Position numbers and translations under genes: made by a program. The notes under the pieces were generated by a model that was given only the letters and a program-made list of their open reading frames with translations, had not been told where the DNA came from and did not search any database. DNA of 64,000 nt from Mesorhabditis belari. Taxonomy: Eukaryota; Nematoda; Chromadorea; Rhabditida; Rhabditidae. The stretch spans positions 62,001 to 126,000 of the forward strand of contig CAUEEP010000880.1 in NCBI GenBank assembly GCA_958450365.1, given 5' to 3'. This document shows positions 44,911 through 55,847 of the stretch, one piece after another. How positions within the stretch are numbered: the first letter of the stretch is position 1; each line of letters opens with the position of its first letter.

Positions 44911-45939
44911 TCATTGAGACGGCATGTAGAAGGCCAAAAATTGAGCTTTAAGACCTCCGCAATACCGGTAAGAGACGTAAATGCAAGTCGTCGTTGGGTC
45001 GATTCGGCGGCGGTAACACAAGCTGTTTTGGTCGAACAAACGCGGGCTCACGTCGATTTGTCTGAGAAGCTCGTTTGCACGAGATACGAGTGCCAAGTGA
45101 TTTTCGCCGTCATCGACTCGTTGAAGTCCTTGCACCTGTGAAAGAGAATCATCGGTTCGGGCATGAGTCATGTGCTTTTTGGAGCACGAGAGGTTCCTAA
45201 GAAGAAACACAGCTTCAGAGTTCTTACTTGGAATTTCTTTAGTGACAATCCAGTCGACCATTTGACTAAATTGAAGGCAAAAAACCTCCACCCAAATTAT
45301 TTTGATTTGCGTTTTCATCAGAGCCTCATGGTAAACGTGGAAACAACCCTGGACCTCGACAGTAAGAGTGATCTTCTCGCATCCGTTCAATTGGTTTTCG
45401 ATGAATTTGCTGAGTTGCTCTTTCATTGCTTGATCTTGTTCTAATGAATCGATGCCGAGGTACAGTTCTGCGTGCTTTTTGACCGACCCATGAAAATTGC
45501 TGAAGAACTTCTGGTACCGTTCCTTCGTGAAAAGAGTGCTCTTCAGTTCGTTCACGAATTTCAATTGATTTAAGAACATTGTATAGGTGCGGAACTCGAT
45601 ATCAGAGACGACTAACTTGTTGCATGATTCGACCCGTTTCCCGAAAGGAAGACGAGTTGCATTCAGTTTCGAGAGCCGAGAATTGATGAACTTCTTGATA
45701 CAAACTTTCCGTGAACAAGAAATTAATCCCAGGCCAACCAAAGCGACGTGCTTTCCGAAAACGATTGATCGATTCTTTGCATAGCTCGTGTGGAGTTTCT
45801 TGTTCATCATCATCAATTTCGCCACGTCTTTCACATCAAGATCGTGTGCGATCTCCTCAATCAACTCGAAGGGTAAATCTTGAATCTTCGTTGGTTCCGG
45901 TTCTCGCTTTCGCTTTTGTGCGCGCGTTGCAACCGGCAT
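44911..45939 (-). CDS. F-box protein (copy 3)
   Basis: Single exon, 342 residues. N-terminus MPVATRAQKRKREPEPTKIQ has a basic, nuclear-signal-like stretch that copy 1 lacks. Then comes the F-box (DLPFELIEEIAHDLDVKDVA, MMMNKKLHTSYA) at about 20-57 and the same C-terminal region as copies 1 and 2, ending FLAFYMPSQ. A longer upstream frame exists, but the start at 45939 is preferred because TTATTTTCAG ends 8 bp upstream, exactly as in copy 1, and the sequence further up is noncoding. A PIG-W-like fragment ends 112 bp upstream on the same strand. Likely role: SCF substrate adaptor; target unknown. Confidence 0.87.
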   Translation of the reverse strand: MPVATRAQKRKREPEPTKIQDLPFELIEEIAHDLDVKDVAKLMMMNKKLHTSYAKNRSIVFGKHVALVGLGLISCSRKVCIKKFINSRLSKLNATRLPFGKRVESCNKLVVSDIEFRTYTMFLNQLKFVNELKSTLFTKERYQKFFSNFHGSVKKHAELYLGIDSLEQDQAMKEQLSKFIENQLNGCEKITLTVEVQGCFHVYHEALMKTQIKIIWVEVFCLQFSQMVDWIVTKEIPSKNSEAVFLLRNLSCSKKHMTHARTDDSLSQVQGLQRVDDGENHLALVSRANELLRQIDVSPRLFDQNSLCYRRRIDPTTTCIYVSYRYCGGLKAQFLAFYMPSQ

Positions 45940-46050
45940 TCTCGTATCTGAAAATAAAAAGACGCCATTGGAATTGACGTTTGTATGATTTACTGAAGCC
46001 ACTTTTGTCACCAAAACCACTTTTTTAGGCTAATCTAGAGCCTTAATCAT

Positions 46051-46402
46051 TTATCGTTGTAAAAATGATATCAAGCAATCCAATAAATTGTTTCCAATAC
46101 TAAAAATGACTCCAATAAACCATAAAACAAACGAATTAGAAGCGATAAAACCAAAGAAGATAAAAGATTTCAGAAACAGCCATCGACCAAATTTAATCCA
46201 GTCACTGACTTTTGAGCTAAAGCTTTTTGAAAATCTTATTCCGTTTTCTGCTTTCTTTTCTGCTTACAAACCCAATCTTTGAGATGAATTCTCCGATTGC
46301 ACTTGTCAGATAATAAAGAGCAATATAGCCAAGCAAAGAGCATAAACCCTCCCAATTTGCTGAGAATAGATTGTCTCTTGGAGCACTATCGAAGAGAACC
46401 AT
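46051..46402 (-). pseudogene. PIG-W (GWT1-like) gene fragment, two exons
   Basis: Exons 46272-46402 and 46051-46216 join in phase (GTTTGT donor, GCTTTAG acceptor) to 98 codons ending in TAA. The first encodes NLFSANWEGLCSLLGYIALY, matching the conserved N(R)EG.(V/C)SL.GY segment of PIG-W/GWT1, the ER enzyme that acylates inositol during GPI-anchor synthesis. The second encodes hydrophobic FIFFGFIASNSFVLWFIGVI and NNLLDCL, like the family's RR.ANL.Y..W region. The family is about 500 residues; the N-terminal half and C-terminus are missing and no other exon was seen upstream. It is probably a duplicated fragment. A decayed copy is at 7640-7790. Confidence 0.6.
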
Positions 46403-47092
46403 TCCTAATATACAGTGCTATTTTTAAGATTTAAAAGCTATTTCACGTTATCGATTTCCACAGGCAAAAACATGTAAAATTTAGGGGTGGTCCTATCATT
46501 TTGCAACACACCTTAGAAGCGTGCACTTTAAAGCCCCGAAACTCGGCTCAAAACGCCTTTACCCAAGCTCTCGTTAAATCTACGCCCAAAACTACCCAAG
46601 AAAAAGAAGAAAAAAAGCCCCCCCCCCCTTTGTAATGAGTCACTTTCAAATGTTCATTTGCCATTTCGATCAGCCATTTCGACGACTTTTTCTCTGGTGA
46701 TATGCTCCATTGGGTAGAAAGTTAGGCAAGTGAACAAGCTCTAAGCTTTTATTCACGTAAAGCCACAAGCCTTTCACCGCGTCCAATTGCTTGGAGTGGA
46801 AGGAGCCGAAAAGAAAACGAAATAAAACCGTATTAGAATTTTAAACAACAAACTTTGGACAAACAATATAAAAAGGAGGGAACAACGAGGAGAGAGAGTA
46901 CTTTCAAAAGTCGCTATAAAAACATAATAGATTTTATGAAGGGCGGAAGAAAATTTAGCAGGACTCGACATAAAAACCGGACAAAGTTTCCGACCTACAT
47001 CATCGAATGGAGGAAAAGGGCTAAAGGGAAATTTTCTGCGGGGTACGGTACCGCATCCACGCATTCACGCTTTAGCGCTTTCGCGCTAGCCC
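46403..47092. other. No gene seen
   Basis: Poly-C run at 46619-46630 and GC-rich flank (TAGCGCTTTCGCGCTAGC palindrome at 47073-47090) immediately before the Mutator-like element. Confidence 0.5.
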
Positions 47093-48651
47093 CTTAAAAG
47101 GGTCTATCCCAAAACAGCGAGGAGCAAAAAAAAATTATTTTCTAGATATCGGCTTTATGGATGTGTGACTTAATATTTGGTTCACCTAGCCATTTGGCAT
47201 TTTCATTTTGCAGGTAATCAGTCAGCCACAATCAGAAATGGAGTGGGACGCTTCTGCGTGTTTCAAAAGTACAAACGTGGCGGTTAAGGTCTATTTTATC
47301 AGCTTTGTGGTAATATGGTTTGTTGGTGTATGAGTTATGGTTTGTTAACATAGTTCTACGGTTTGTTAGTTATTAATTTATTTTTCTGGACAGAATGTCA
47401 AGCCAAGAAGGACGGTCACTGATTTACGACTTAGATGGAGTCGAATATCGAAAGGACAAAGCACTTAAATGCGGTGTACTTTTGAGTTATAGTTAAGGGA
47501 AGTATAATTTATCTTGTAATATCCAGTTCTGTTTCTTTTTAAGTGTTCAAAGGCGAAATGTTATGGCCGAGCCCCTCAAAACAAAGCAACCGGCATTCTG
47601 ACGGTCACGAAAAATCACGACCACTTATCACCAGAAAGCAAAAAACAGGTAGATGATCAAGATATTGTTGCTTGTGTAATAAATGCGTTTTTAGATTTGA
47701 ATTGTGTACGAAGATGTTAAATGCAAGCAAAGATCGTGTCCCCGTCAAAGAAATTGTACGGCGGACGATAACCAACAGTCGAGGTTGGTTTATTTTAATA
47801 AAAGCCCAAATTTAAGAAATTTGAGCATGAATATATGTTTGTTCAGTTTTAGTTTGATAGTTTTTTCAAGAGCGTTTAGGGAGCTACTCAGGTTTTTAAT
47901 TATAAAAGGTTAATACGATTGTGTTTGAGAAAAACAACTTGTCTGGTGTATACCAGGATCCTTTTAACAAAATCTTCGTTCAAGGATTAATGGTTCTCAC
48001 TTGTGTTCGGCCGATCGCTGTCAAGACTTATTTCCATAATCTCTTCAATGATGCTCTGGTTGCTCTTCCAAGCCGGAAAAATCATTTGATGGGTGAGTCT
48101 TCTTAGATGATGGAACTAAGCACATTTAGTTTTGTTCGACTTTTTCGGGAAGAATTATATCGGTCATATGGGGGTATATGGTCGATACATTTTTCTGCGG
48201 TATCCAATTGAAATGTGGAATTCGTTCGACTCAATTACGAAGAATGAACAAATTGGAAACTCTTCACAAGAGTCTTATAATGCAAAGCTAAAGGTTATAA
48301 ATTTATTTTTTGTTGTTATTTGATAATTTATACTACGGATCATTTGAAAGCTTTAGCCGTTTATGTTCATCGTCGCTAGTGTTATGATGTTTCAGAGTCT
48401 CTTGGACTATTAATTTGATGCTATTTTGATGTTTTTTATGCATCGTTTAATTTTTATCGTTTATTGGTGTTGGTCATGTTGGTCATGTTATTTTTAAATA
48501 AATTATCAAAATTAGAGGCTGCTAATAAAAAAATGAATTTCACATTGTAAAAGAAAAAAACTCTGTTTTGCATCGGCGCTGTTTTGGGTACGGCGCTATT
48601 TTGGGTGGCGCTGTTTTGGCCTGCGCTGTTTTGGTATAGGCCCCCTTAAAA
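47093..48651 (+). mobile_element. Mutator-like (MULE) element with FLYWCH gene
   Basis: Left end CTTAAAAGGGTCTATCCCAA AACAGCG and right end TTTTAAGGGGGCCTATACCA AAACAGCGC are inverted and similar. Near the right end GCGCTGTTTTGG occurs four times as a subterminal repeat. The exons inside encode FLYWCH and MULE-like segments, consistent with a Mutator relative. Confidence 0.65.
47395..48293 (+). CDS. FLYWCH zinc-finger / MULE-like protein, exons
   Basis: Exons recognised: 47395-47473 (SLIYDLDGVEYRKDK), 47527-47649 (KCSKAKCYGRAPQNKATGIL, then NHDHLS), 47696-47783 (FELCTKMLNASKDRVPVKEI), 47909-48092 (VNTIVFEKNNLSGVYQDPFN ... MVLTCVRPIAVKTYFHN) and 48130-48293 (NYIGHMGVYGRYIFLRYPIE, MWNSFDSITKN). 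The second has the Cys-Cys-His-His order of a FLYWCH finger (C..AKC...HDH), and the last two resemble the end of MULE transposase-like proteins (IG....PRFPIE(M/L)WN). The phase between exons 2 and 3 does not join as modelled, and the central DDE part is absent. It is either a decayed transposase or a derived FLYWCH protein. Confidence 0.55.
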
Positions 48652-49510
48652 TCGCACGTCAATAGGAATAATATCAACCTCTAGCAAAAACCCCATCTTC
48701 AAGTCGTTTTTCGGTATGTAAACGTGAGAATTACCTCCAAACATCATATATATTCTGAAAGCTCCATTCAAGATCTAGCGAATGGTATATTTTGTATTTG
48801 TTGGGCTGTTGGACCAATTTGGTGGGGCGGCCATTTCGACGTTATTTCGGAGATGGAAACCTGTTAAAACCGGTTAAGAACCACTTTTTCTAGAGCAAAA
48901 TTCAACGAGGAATTCGAAAAACGTGGTTTCGGAACGATAGGCGTCCACTATCATACGAAAATTGATTCTAAAAGTTGAAATTTTCCTCTTTGGAGGGTTG
49001 AAATGCTTCAAAAACTAATCTAAACCGAATTGAGAAAATTGGACATTGCGAAAGAAAACTTGTGGATTATGAAAATTTTCGCTGATCAAAAGCTTTTTCA
49101 AATGTGCAATTGTTGAAGATAGTTGAGTGAACTGTAAATCGATTGATTTATCACAATTTCATTCACAAATAAAATCACAAAGTAGATCCTGAGATTTCTA
49201 ATAAGCAAATTTTTTGTGAAATAAGCAAAGAATTGCGTAGAGAGGATTAAATGTACAAAAATCTTATAAGAAAGACTACAATGTAAAGGAAAGGTTTAAA
49301 GTTTTGTAAAATAAAGCTGATCATGATGGAATCATGAAATAAAGTTGATCAAGATCAAGATAGAATCAAGAAGCTAAATATAGAGCTTTTGGTGGCGTGA
49401 ATTCTTCAATGCTTTCCACAGAAGCTGATGAAAATGTTTGTTTCCTGAAAATATTATTAAAAAAGCGATTTGTTTGATATTTGATAGACTTTTTGCAGTG
49501 TTAGAATTGC
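48652..49510. other. No gene confirmed
   Basis: On the minus strand 48650-48785 is open for about 42 codons (includes SHVYIPKNDLKMGFLLEVD), ending at the edge of the Mutator-like element. I cannot assign it. The rest is AT-rich 3' flank of the chemoreceptor gene. Confidence 0.35.
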
Positions 49511-52500
49511 TTATTTTTCGAAGGCGACCGTAAGAAGCTGATAAAGAACTTGTTTGTTTATTCTGGACTTGGATTTGATAGAGTTTTTGCTGAAATAAAG
49601 TCCAATCCTAGCAAAGACCAACAATCTATCGATGACAGCTCGTCGATAATCTCGAATGAAATATGTCATTGAAAAGGCATCCATAAGAGGATAAGACGAA
49701 ACAAAGACAAAGCCGTAGTTTTGCCTGAATTTTTGCTTCTTTTGTTCATTATCCATGATTAAATTAGTAACCAGACTTTAAAGATCGATGTTTAAGAGAT
49801 CCTAGACTTTCTGAGAAATTGAAGCTCACCACGATCCGACGTAAATCCCGAAAAAGCCACAAATTGTACATTGAATACATGGGGCTCCTTCGAGGATGAA
49901 TGGGCATGCTGTCTGGAAATTATTACAGTAAAACTAGTAATTTTTTGGTAAAGATCTGGCTAACCTGTGCAATCAATGCTTTTAAAAGATCGGTTTGCAT
50001 TTGTTTGGCTCGATGACTCATCAAACTGTATTTGAGAGTTCGGTGGATGTTCATAGTGAACCAAACCTGGAAAATTTTGTGAAAAGGACTTCTAAAATGT
50101 GATTAAAGCCCTTTTAAAAAGAATTTCTCAAGTAGCTAATAACTTATGATCAAGGTTAGGTTCAAGGTTATTCTAGAAGGAATTCTCAAGGATCAGATCA
50201 GAAATTTGAACTTGCAATGACTTTTTCTCTAGTACTGTTCATCAAATGTTCATCAAAAGTTCACGAAAAGTCTGAAAAACCCTGAAGTTTGTCATGAATC
50301 AAGTCTAGACCTAGTTTTTTTGTCCATTTTGGGTCTCACTCGGAATACCACACTGAGTGAAAAGCTTAAAACTTCCTGAAATCGAAATCCATGAGAAATC
50401 AGAGTAAAAAACTGTAGCACTTGGGAAGGGAGGCTAGTAAACTGGCCCCCAATCCCAAGGGGCCCCAATAAGCACTCCCCGGCAAGGGAGGGGGTCACCC
50501 GGAACTTTCTTGGAGGAATCACCTTGACCTCAAGCCCTGACGAAGATCTGTTGCTGTCTCGAGGACCCTATGCCCCGGATCTCCGGCTCCTTCTGGCTTG
50601 GCTTACAAACCATAAAGCCAAAAGTTTGGCTCGATTGAAACGCTTTTGGAGGATAGTTCAGGAGCTTTTAGAAGGTAGAGATCAATCTAGAAGCCAGGAA
50701 CAAGACTTGGTCCAGATTCTTGTTTTGAAAAATCTTAGCTTTTAAGTATTTGTGCGTTTCGCAAACAGTTAATAGAGCATAGTTCTTTTAATCTTGCTAT
50801 TTTGGAGTTTAATTTTATCGTTTTCAAGTCACAAAAGGAAGTTTTGGTAATTCTCTTGGTCTCTTGGTCTCTTGGTCAATCGGGAATTTCACTTTTCTGC
50901 AAAAACGTTTCTTCGTTAAATTTCGGATAGGATCAATTAGTTCAAAAATTGTCAAGGAAACTGATTTTCAATGATTTTCAATGATTTTCAAAGCTTTCAA
51001 CGATTTTCCTTTACCATTATGCAAAATTTATAGAAAACGAGAGTGCAGATGACCATCCAGCAAATCACATCCCTTCCCATGTACCTTTCAACGCCATTTG
51101 TGTCATTTGCCTGAAATTTAGATGTAATTATTGCATTTTTTGGGAAAATTAAGGCCTTGACTGGCACAATTTCACACTTTTAATCGTTTGTTTACCAAAA
51201 ACAAAATAACAATAACACCGTAATAACACCCTTGCTCGTCCCGAGCTCTGATTTTTTTGTCTCTCTTTAGACATCGTAGACTTGTTTTGAATTTGAACAT
51301 TCAATTTTTGGATAAGTGTATGATTAAGTCAAAAGTTGAGTCAAAAAAACAACCATTTTTAGAACTCGGTAAGTCTATCGTACCTCTTCTTCTTTTAAAG
51401 ATGAAAGCTTATGGCAGTTTGACCACATTTTAAAGTACAAATCCAAGTTTTTCTGCTACAGTAAGACTACAGCCATCAATTTCAGATATGATCTAAGGAT
51501 CTAAGGACTCTACAGTATGCCTACAGTACTCTAGCATTAGCACTAGCATTAGCATAGTTATTAGCTTACATCATTTCAAGTACCAAACCTTGAACAGCGA
51601 TCCGACAAGCGAAGCATTGTCAATGTTGATGTTATAATATTGCCAAAACTCGGATTTAATATAAGCCTAAAAGTGACAAGTATTGAACAGGAAAAGCGGG
51701 AATACTCGATTTCCTCTCAGCGACCATGATTGAATCTCGAATAGTCCGACCCAAGCCGAGAGATCGATGATCACATAGGAGAACAAGAGGAGACGAATTG
51801 GCCATCGTTTGAATATGGGGATTAAGTGGAAGCTGGAAATGTTTAATCCGTTGAAAACATTCGACACTCTAGTACAACAGACATCCTATTGTCTAGCAAG
51901 TCCTGCCATACGAGCACTTCAGGTAATACTAGTATACCAACTTAATATATAATAATCCTAGTGGTTATCGGCAATTGATACGCGCCCCGCCCCACCCCGC
52001 CTAAATTTGAGCTCAAAATTAGATTGGCAATAGCAAGAGGGGCGAGGCGATGGACTTTTATACGCCCCCGCCTCCTTTGCCATTGGCAATCTAACTTTAA
52101 ACTCAAATATCTTCGTGTTGGGTTGTCCAATTTAAATAGTTTTTGTACCAATCGAGAGAGAAAGACTTGGCGCATCTAATGATATTAAGAATATGTAAAT
52201 TGGACAGCCCAACAACGAGATATTTGAGTTCAAAGTTGGATTGCCAATGGCAAGGGGCGGGCGCTTATAAAAAGTTCGCACAATCGGCTGAAACCCAGCT
52301 TTTTGATTTGCTTCCAGCTAGATTTTAGTGCTTATTGGATTCCTCGGAAAAATACGTCTGTTATCTTTCTTTACTTCTCAATGAGTTACCCACCGGCAAA
52401 CGACAATATATCGATAGAGAAAGTGAAAAACGATCAAAATCAATTGTTGATTGTAGAGGAGACACCAGTAAAGGATTAGGTACTGTAAAAGAATGATTTT

Positions 52501-52942
52501 CAAAGCAGAATCCTGTAATTTGTAAGTATTACCTGTCCAACGGATGCACTTATGTAATCCCCAATTGGACCGGCCACGAAAAACGCATAGGAGTAACCAA
52601 AGACATGGCAACCCTAAATGAAAATTCGCATTGTTTTTCGAGATTTCTCATACCGGCATCAAAACGAAATGAAATAGTGGAAAGATGATGCTGAACGTGG
52701 CGAAGAGCATCATCAAATATTTGTAACGACCGAATTCAGGGCGGCTAAATGAAAACTAAAGTTATTAGCGGTTTTTCAACGAAAAAACAGAAAGAACTAA
52801 CGATAACTTCTACAAAATCCAGCCAAAACTCAATCTTTCACCTGTGCTTTGCAATCACTCGCACTAGTCCACAATTGGCCACAATCGCCAGTGAGGTGTT
52901 GATCATGACAATCGTGTGGCTGAAGTTTAGATGAGCTGGCAT
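49511..52942 (-). CDS. Serpentine 7TM chemoreceptor, Str/Srd-like, complete
   Basis: Ten exons: 52842-52942, 52654-52744, 52533-52613, 52394-52482, 51751-51832, 51589-51666, 51015-51110, 49965-50066, 49830-49912, 49511-49724. They total 1017 nt in consistent phase, 338 residues, the usual size of the family. Such G-protein-coupled receptors sit in sensory cilia and detect chemicals. Recognisable parts: MPAHLNFSHTIVMINTSLAI at the start, GRYKYLMMLFATFSIIFPLF, the VFHFLYRYIVVC segment (the HF.YRY.. signature), SHRAKQMQTDLLKALIAQTA, and the last membrane segment SYPLMDAFSMTYFIRDYRRA. These are hallmarks of the Str superfamily. The weakest junction is the donor of exon 5 (GTCGGA). The C-terminus after DRLL is longer than usual. 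Intron 4 holds a foldback sequence. Confidence 0.9.
51955..52270. repeat. Inverted repeats in the chemoreceptor intron
   Basis: GCCATTGGCAATCTAACTTT...GTTGGGTTGTCCAATTTA (52078-52136) is mirrored by its complement at 52195-52256. A third GC-rich piece (CGCCCCGCCCC, 51979 onward) repeats the GGGGCGGGCG end. It may be a MITE with a second foldback attached. Confidence 0.75.
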
Positions 52943-53407
52943 CGCAATATTCAGGGATTTTCCCTAAAAATCACCAAAAAATAGTCGAAATTTGGTCACA
53001 AAATGAAAGAAAATACTAAATTTTCGGTGTATTTGAAAAAGTGATAATCGCCTGGGTGCAGTGGCCAATTTTGTCGAAAACTCTCTAGAGATCTGTCGAA
53101 TTCCCGAAATTTTCCACACCGGTAATTAGCATCATTTTCGTCAAATTTTTTCTTTTTCTTCAGAGATTACTTTGATTTCCAAAGGATAATTGCCGATTTT
53201 CGTGTTTTTGCCAAGAAAGACAACACTGGAAAGAAAATAGACTCGGTGTTAATGCTAATTTACTCGATTGTTTCTTTGACCCCATTTTAAATGAGATAAT
53301 CCTTTTTTTATGAGTGAAAAGTCGTGGGCGAATTGTTTGGAACTTATTTTTCGTTGGCAAAATTGAGTTAACAAATTTTACTACCAGGAATTGGAGAGTT
53401 TAAAGGG
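52943..53407. other. Upstream flank of the chemoreceptor gene, no gene seen
   Basis: AT-rich. No acceptor lies directly before the ATG at 52942, unlike the kinase and F-box genes. Confidence 0.45.
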
Positions 53408-53537
53408 TTTTTTGAAGAATTTGTGACTCCAAATTCGTCTCTAGCTCTTTTAATCATTGGTTTTGCTTGAAATGAGCTTTGGTTTTGGATTCTGTGAGAT
53501 TATGATTAAAAAAATCGAATATAGAAACTCAAATAGC
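53408..53537. repeat. ~130-bp duplicated flank (left) of the TIR element
   Basis: TTTTTTGAAGAATTTGTGAC, TTGCTTGAAATGAGCTTTGG and AATCGAATATAGAAACTCAA, repeated in the same orientation at 54240-54370 on the other side of the element, with about five differences. Confidence 0.9.
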
Positions 53538-54239
53538 CCCTTAAAGGGGGGTATTAATCGCGGCCGCGTGATCTTAAAAATTTTTTTACGGCAACCACTT
53601 GTTTTTTTAGTTTAATATCGTTGATTTTATTATAAAAAGAATAAAAATCACCCGGCTAGAGTGATTTGATGGGTTTACAAATTTTTGGAGACACTGCAAA
53701 GCTTGGAGAAAAACAAGATCGTCAGACACCTCAGCACAGCCTAGATCGATTGAGTTTTAATTGCAGATAAATTTAAAAACAAAATAAAAAGCACAAAAAA
53801 CAATAAAAATAAATTGTTAATCTATAATTCTTCCTCTTGCTCACTTTCATCTTGACTCAAGTCCAGCAGTTCCTCAAATCGGCTTCCTATCTTATCAATT
53901 TCCAGCGCATCTTCACCAGAAGTGACTGGATCTCCTCCACCGTAGGACGTCTTCAGCGCTTTGATTGACACAATTAGATCTTTTTTCCATTTGTGGTCGC
54001 TTGTGGTTTTAGTTTTCTCAAATAGGTGCCTTTGAGCTGAGGTGCCTGATGAGTGACGATTTTGTTTTTCTCCAAGCCTTGCAGTGTCTCCAAAAATTTG
54101 TAAACCCATCAAATCACTCTAGCCGGGTGATTTTTATTCTTTTTATAATAAAATAAGCGATATTAAAATAAAAAACAGGTGGCTGCCGTAAAAAAGTTTT
54201 AAGATCACGCGGCCGCGATTAATACCCCCCTTTAAGGGG
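53538..54239. mobile_element. ~700-bp TIR element with ~200-bp arms
   Basis: Left arm 53538-53738 and right arm 54037-54239 are inverted, starting CCCTTAAAGGGGGGTATTAA then CGCGGCCGCG, and containing AAAAATCACCCGGCTAGAGT and TTTTTGGAGACACTGCAA. About 300 bp of unique sequence lies between them. A single arm of the same family is at 40843-41045. I know no superfamily with these ends. Confidence 0.9.
53822..54112 (-). CDS. 96-residue acidic-tailed ORF of the TIR element
   Basis: Begins in the right arm (MMGLQIFGDTARLGEKQNRH) and runs through the unique centre to LDLSQDESEQEEEL. The start sequence is repeated in the one-armed copy at 40.9 kb and, in the opposite arm, with few changes. The product has a basic middle (KTKTTSDHKWKKD) and a strongly acidic end. 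I recognise no domain. It may be the last exon of a larger lost gene or a small protein of the element. Confidence 0.4.
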   Translation of the reverse strand: MMGLQIFGDTARLGEKQNRHSSGTSAQRHLFEKTKTTSDHKWKKDLIVSIKALKTSYGGGDPVTSGEDALEIDKIGSRFEELLDLSQDESEQEEEL

Positions 54240-54370
54240 TTTTTTTGAAGAATTGTGACTCCAAATTCGTCTCTAGCTCTTGTAATCATTGGTTTTGCTT
54301 GAAATGAGCTTTGGTTTTGGATTCTGTAAGATTATGATTCAAAAAAAATCGAATATAGAAACTCAAAAAA
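54240..54370. repeat. ~130-bp duplicated flank (right) of the TIR element
   Basis: Right copy of the direct repeat at 53408-53537. Confidence 0.9.
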
Positions 54371-55249
54371 ACCCTTGAACGACGTGGATTAAACTCTGGA
54401 ATATTTTTGGTAGGTTAGCTCATAAAAACCACGTCAAAACGTTACAATTCTTTGAGCTTTAAGCGATCGTTTTCAGAATTCGATGGTAGACAAAAAAAAG
54501 TGATTTTGAGATCTTTTGAAAACCTAAATGCAAGCAGAGTCGAGAAAGCGAACGAATTTTTTGGACTGTTGTCTCATCGTTGTCAAATTCTTCCTGTATT
54601 CTTCCTGTGCAACGTTTAAGGAACTTTATATCAACTCCAAACCACCAAGCATTAAAGTTCGCTTAGAAAAATCATATCTGGACGTTCCTAGATGACATAG
54701 TTGAGGAAAAGTGCTATCTAAAACTTTCTAGTCAGCTCTTTCTAGTCTAGCTCTCTTTGGACTCAAAAAACTAGGGCTTTTCCAGTTTTGAAATCAACCC
54801 TTCACAGTTCTGCATCGAAGCTAGAAATATTTCATTTCTCTTATTCATTTATTTTCGATACATTTACTTATTCGTATCACCATGCCACCATTTTGCTATG
54901 GTAACTTTATGGTAACTTTAAACTGTCAAGGTCGACGAGACGTTTCCTGTGATGACGAGAGTTTGCCCTCGAATGGCTCAATCCCTTCAACTCCAATCAA
55001 TAAGTATCACCATGCCACCATTTTGCTAGAAAATTTCCATGCACTGCCGTATAAATCAGAACAAGTGATACTTAAAAATGCTGAATATATTGCATGAATA
55101 AATGTGTTGATTTTCAAGAAAGTAGAATTAAAAAAACTACGACAAGACTTTCTCTCCAGCCTAAAACTTTATTTTCAACATAAAGTGATTCAAGACGATC
55201 AATTTCTAATTCGAACCCAGAAGATCCATTCAAGCTTGATTTTAAACGT
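54371..55249. other. No gene confirmed
   Basis: GTATCACCATGCCACCATTT TGCTA occurs twice (about 54876 and 55005) in direct orientation, bounding a 105-bp piece with a GC-richer open stretch (GRRDVSCDDESLPSNGSIPS). It may be part of an exon, but no splice pair was convincing. Confidence 0.35.
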
Positions 55250-55822
55250 CTATAGAGCTTTTTCATTACACTGAAAATGATCTAACTTCAGAATTTTTCG
55301 AAAGTGTTCAGCACAGAAATGTCGATACGGTCGAGTGAGAACGATCGTGAGAAAAGCGGTCATCTTTCCATGGGATCCATACAAAATCAACACTAAATTG
55401 ATCATTGATCATTAATCAATACTAAATTTAGTAGTTTAGGTAATGAAAATATCAATAGTTTCATTAAAGCTTTCCCATACCTTTGTTTTCTGCAAAAACA
55501 TATAGCCTCCAATAACAGCAACGGGTCCAGCGATTATGATTATGATTGGGAAAAGAGCCTGGATAATGGGATAGTCTTACTTACTGTTAGTTAGATTTGA
55601 AAAATGCATTCATTTTTGCTTTGCACTTGCTGGTTGTTAATCGGAATAGAACCTGAAAAGGAATGTGATTGCCTTATCAAACCTTTGAACAAAAACCTTG
55701 AAAACTTTTACCGGAAAAACCAAAGCAATAAGCAATGTTCAAAGCATTTTCCTCGTCTTTTCACTCATATAATTTGTTTCCATTTTGAAGATGTGCAGCG
55801 TGTGCCAGACCAGTAAAAAAAG
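55250..55822 (-). pseudogene. Serpentine chemoreceptor pseudogene, 3' part
   Basis: Exons 55712-55822, 55481-55558 and 55250-55392. The first ends METNYMSEKTRKML, then an in-frame TGA, then TLLIALVFP. The second is ALFPIIIIIAGPVAVIGGYM FLQKTK. The last is LYGSHGKMTAFLTIVLTRPY RHF, the usual final membrane segment and (N/K)PYR motif of Srh/Srt-type receptors. Besides the TGA, the last junction is out of phase by one base. Everything upstream is missing: the MITE at 55848 lies 25 bp away. Confidence 0.65.
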
Positions 55823-55847
55823 CTGAATTAACAATTAAGGTTTTCTA

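Noticed and set aside
55604..55816. Plus-strand 70-codon frame
   Set aside because: Antisense shadow of the chemoreceptor pseudogene exon at 55712-55822.
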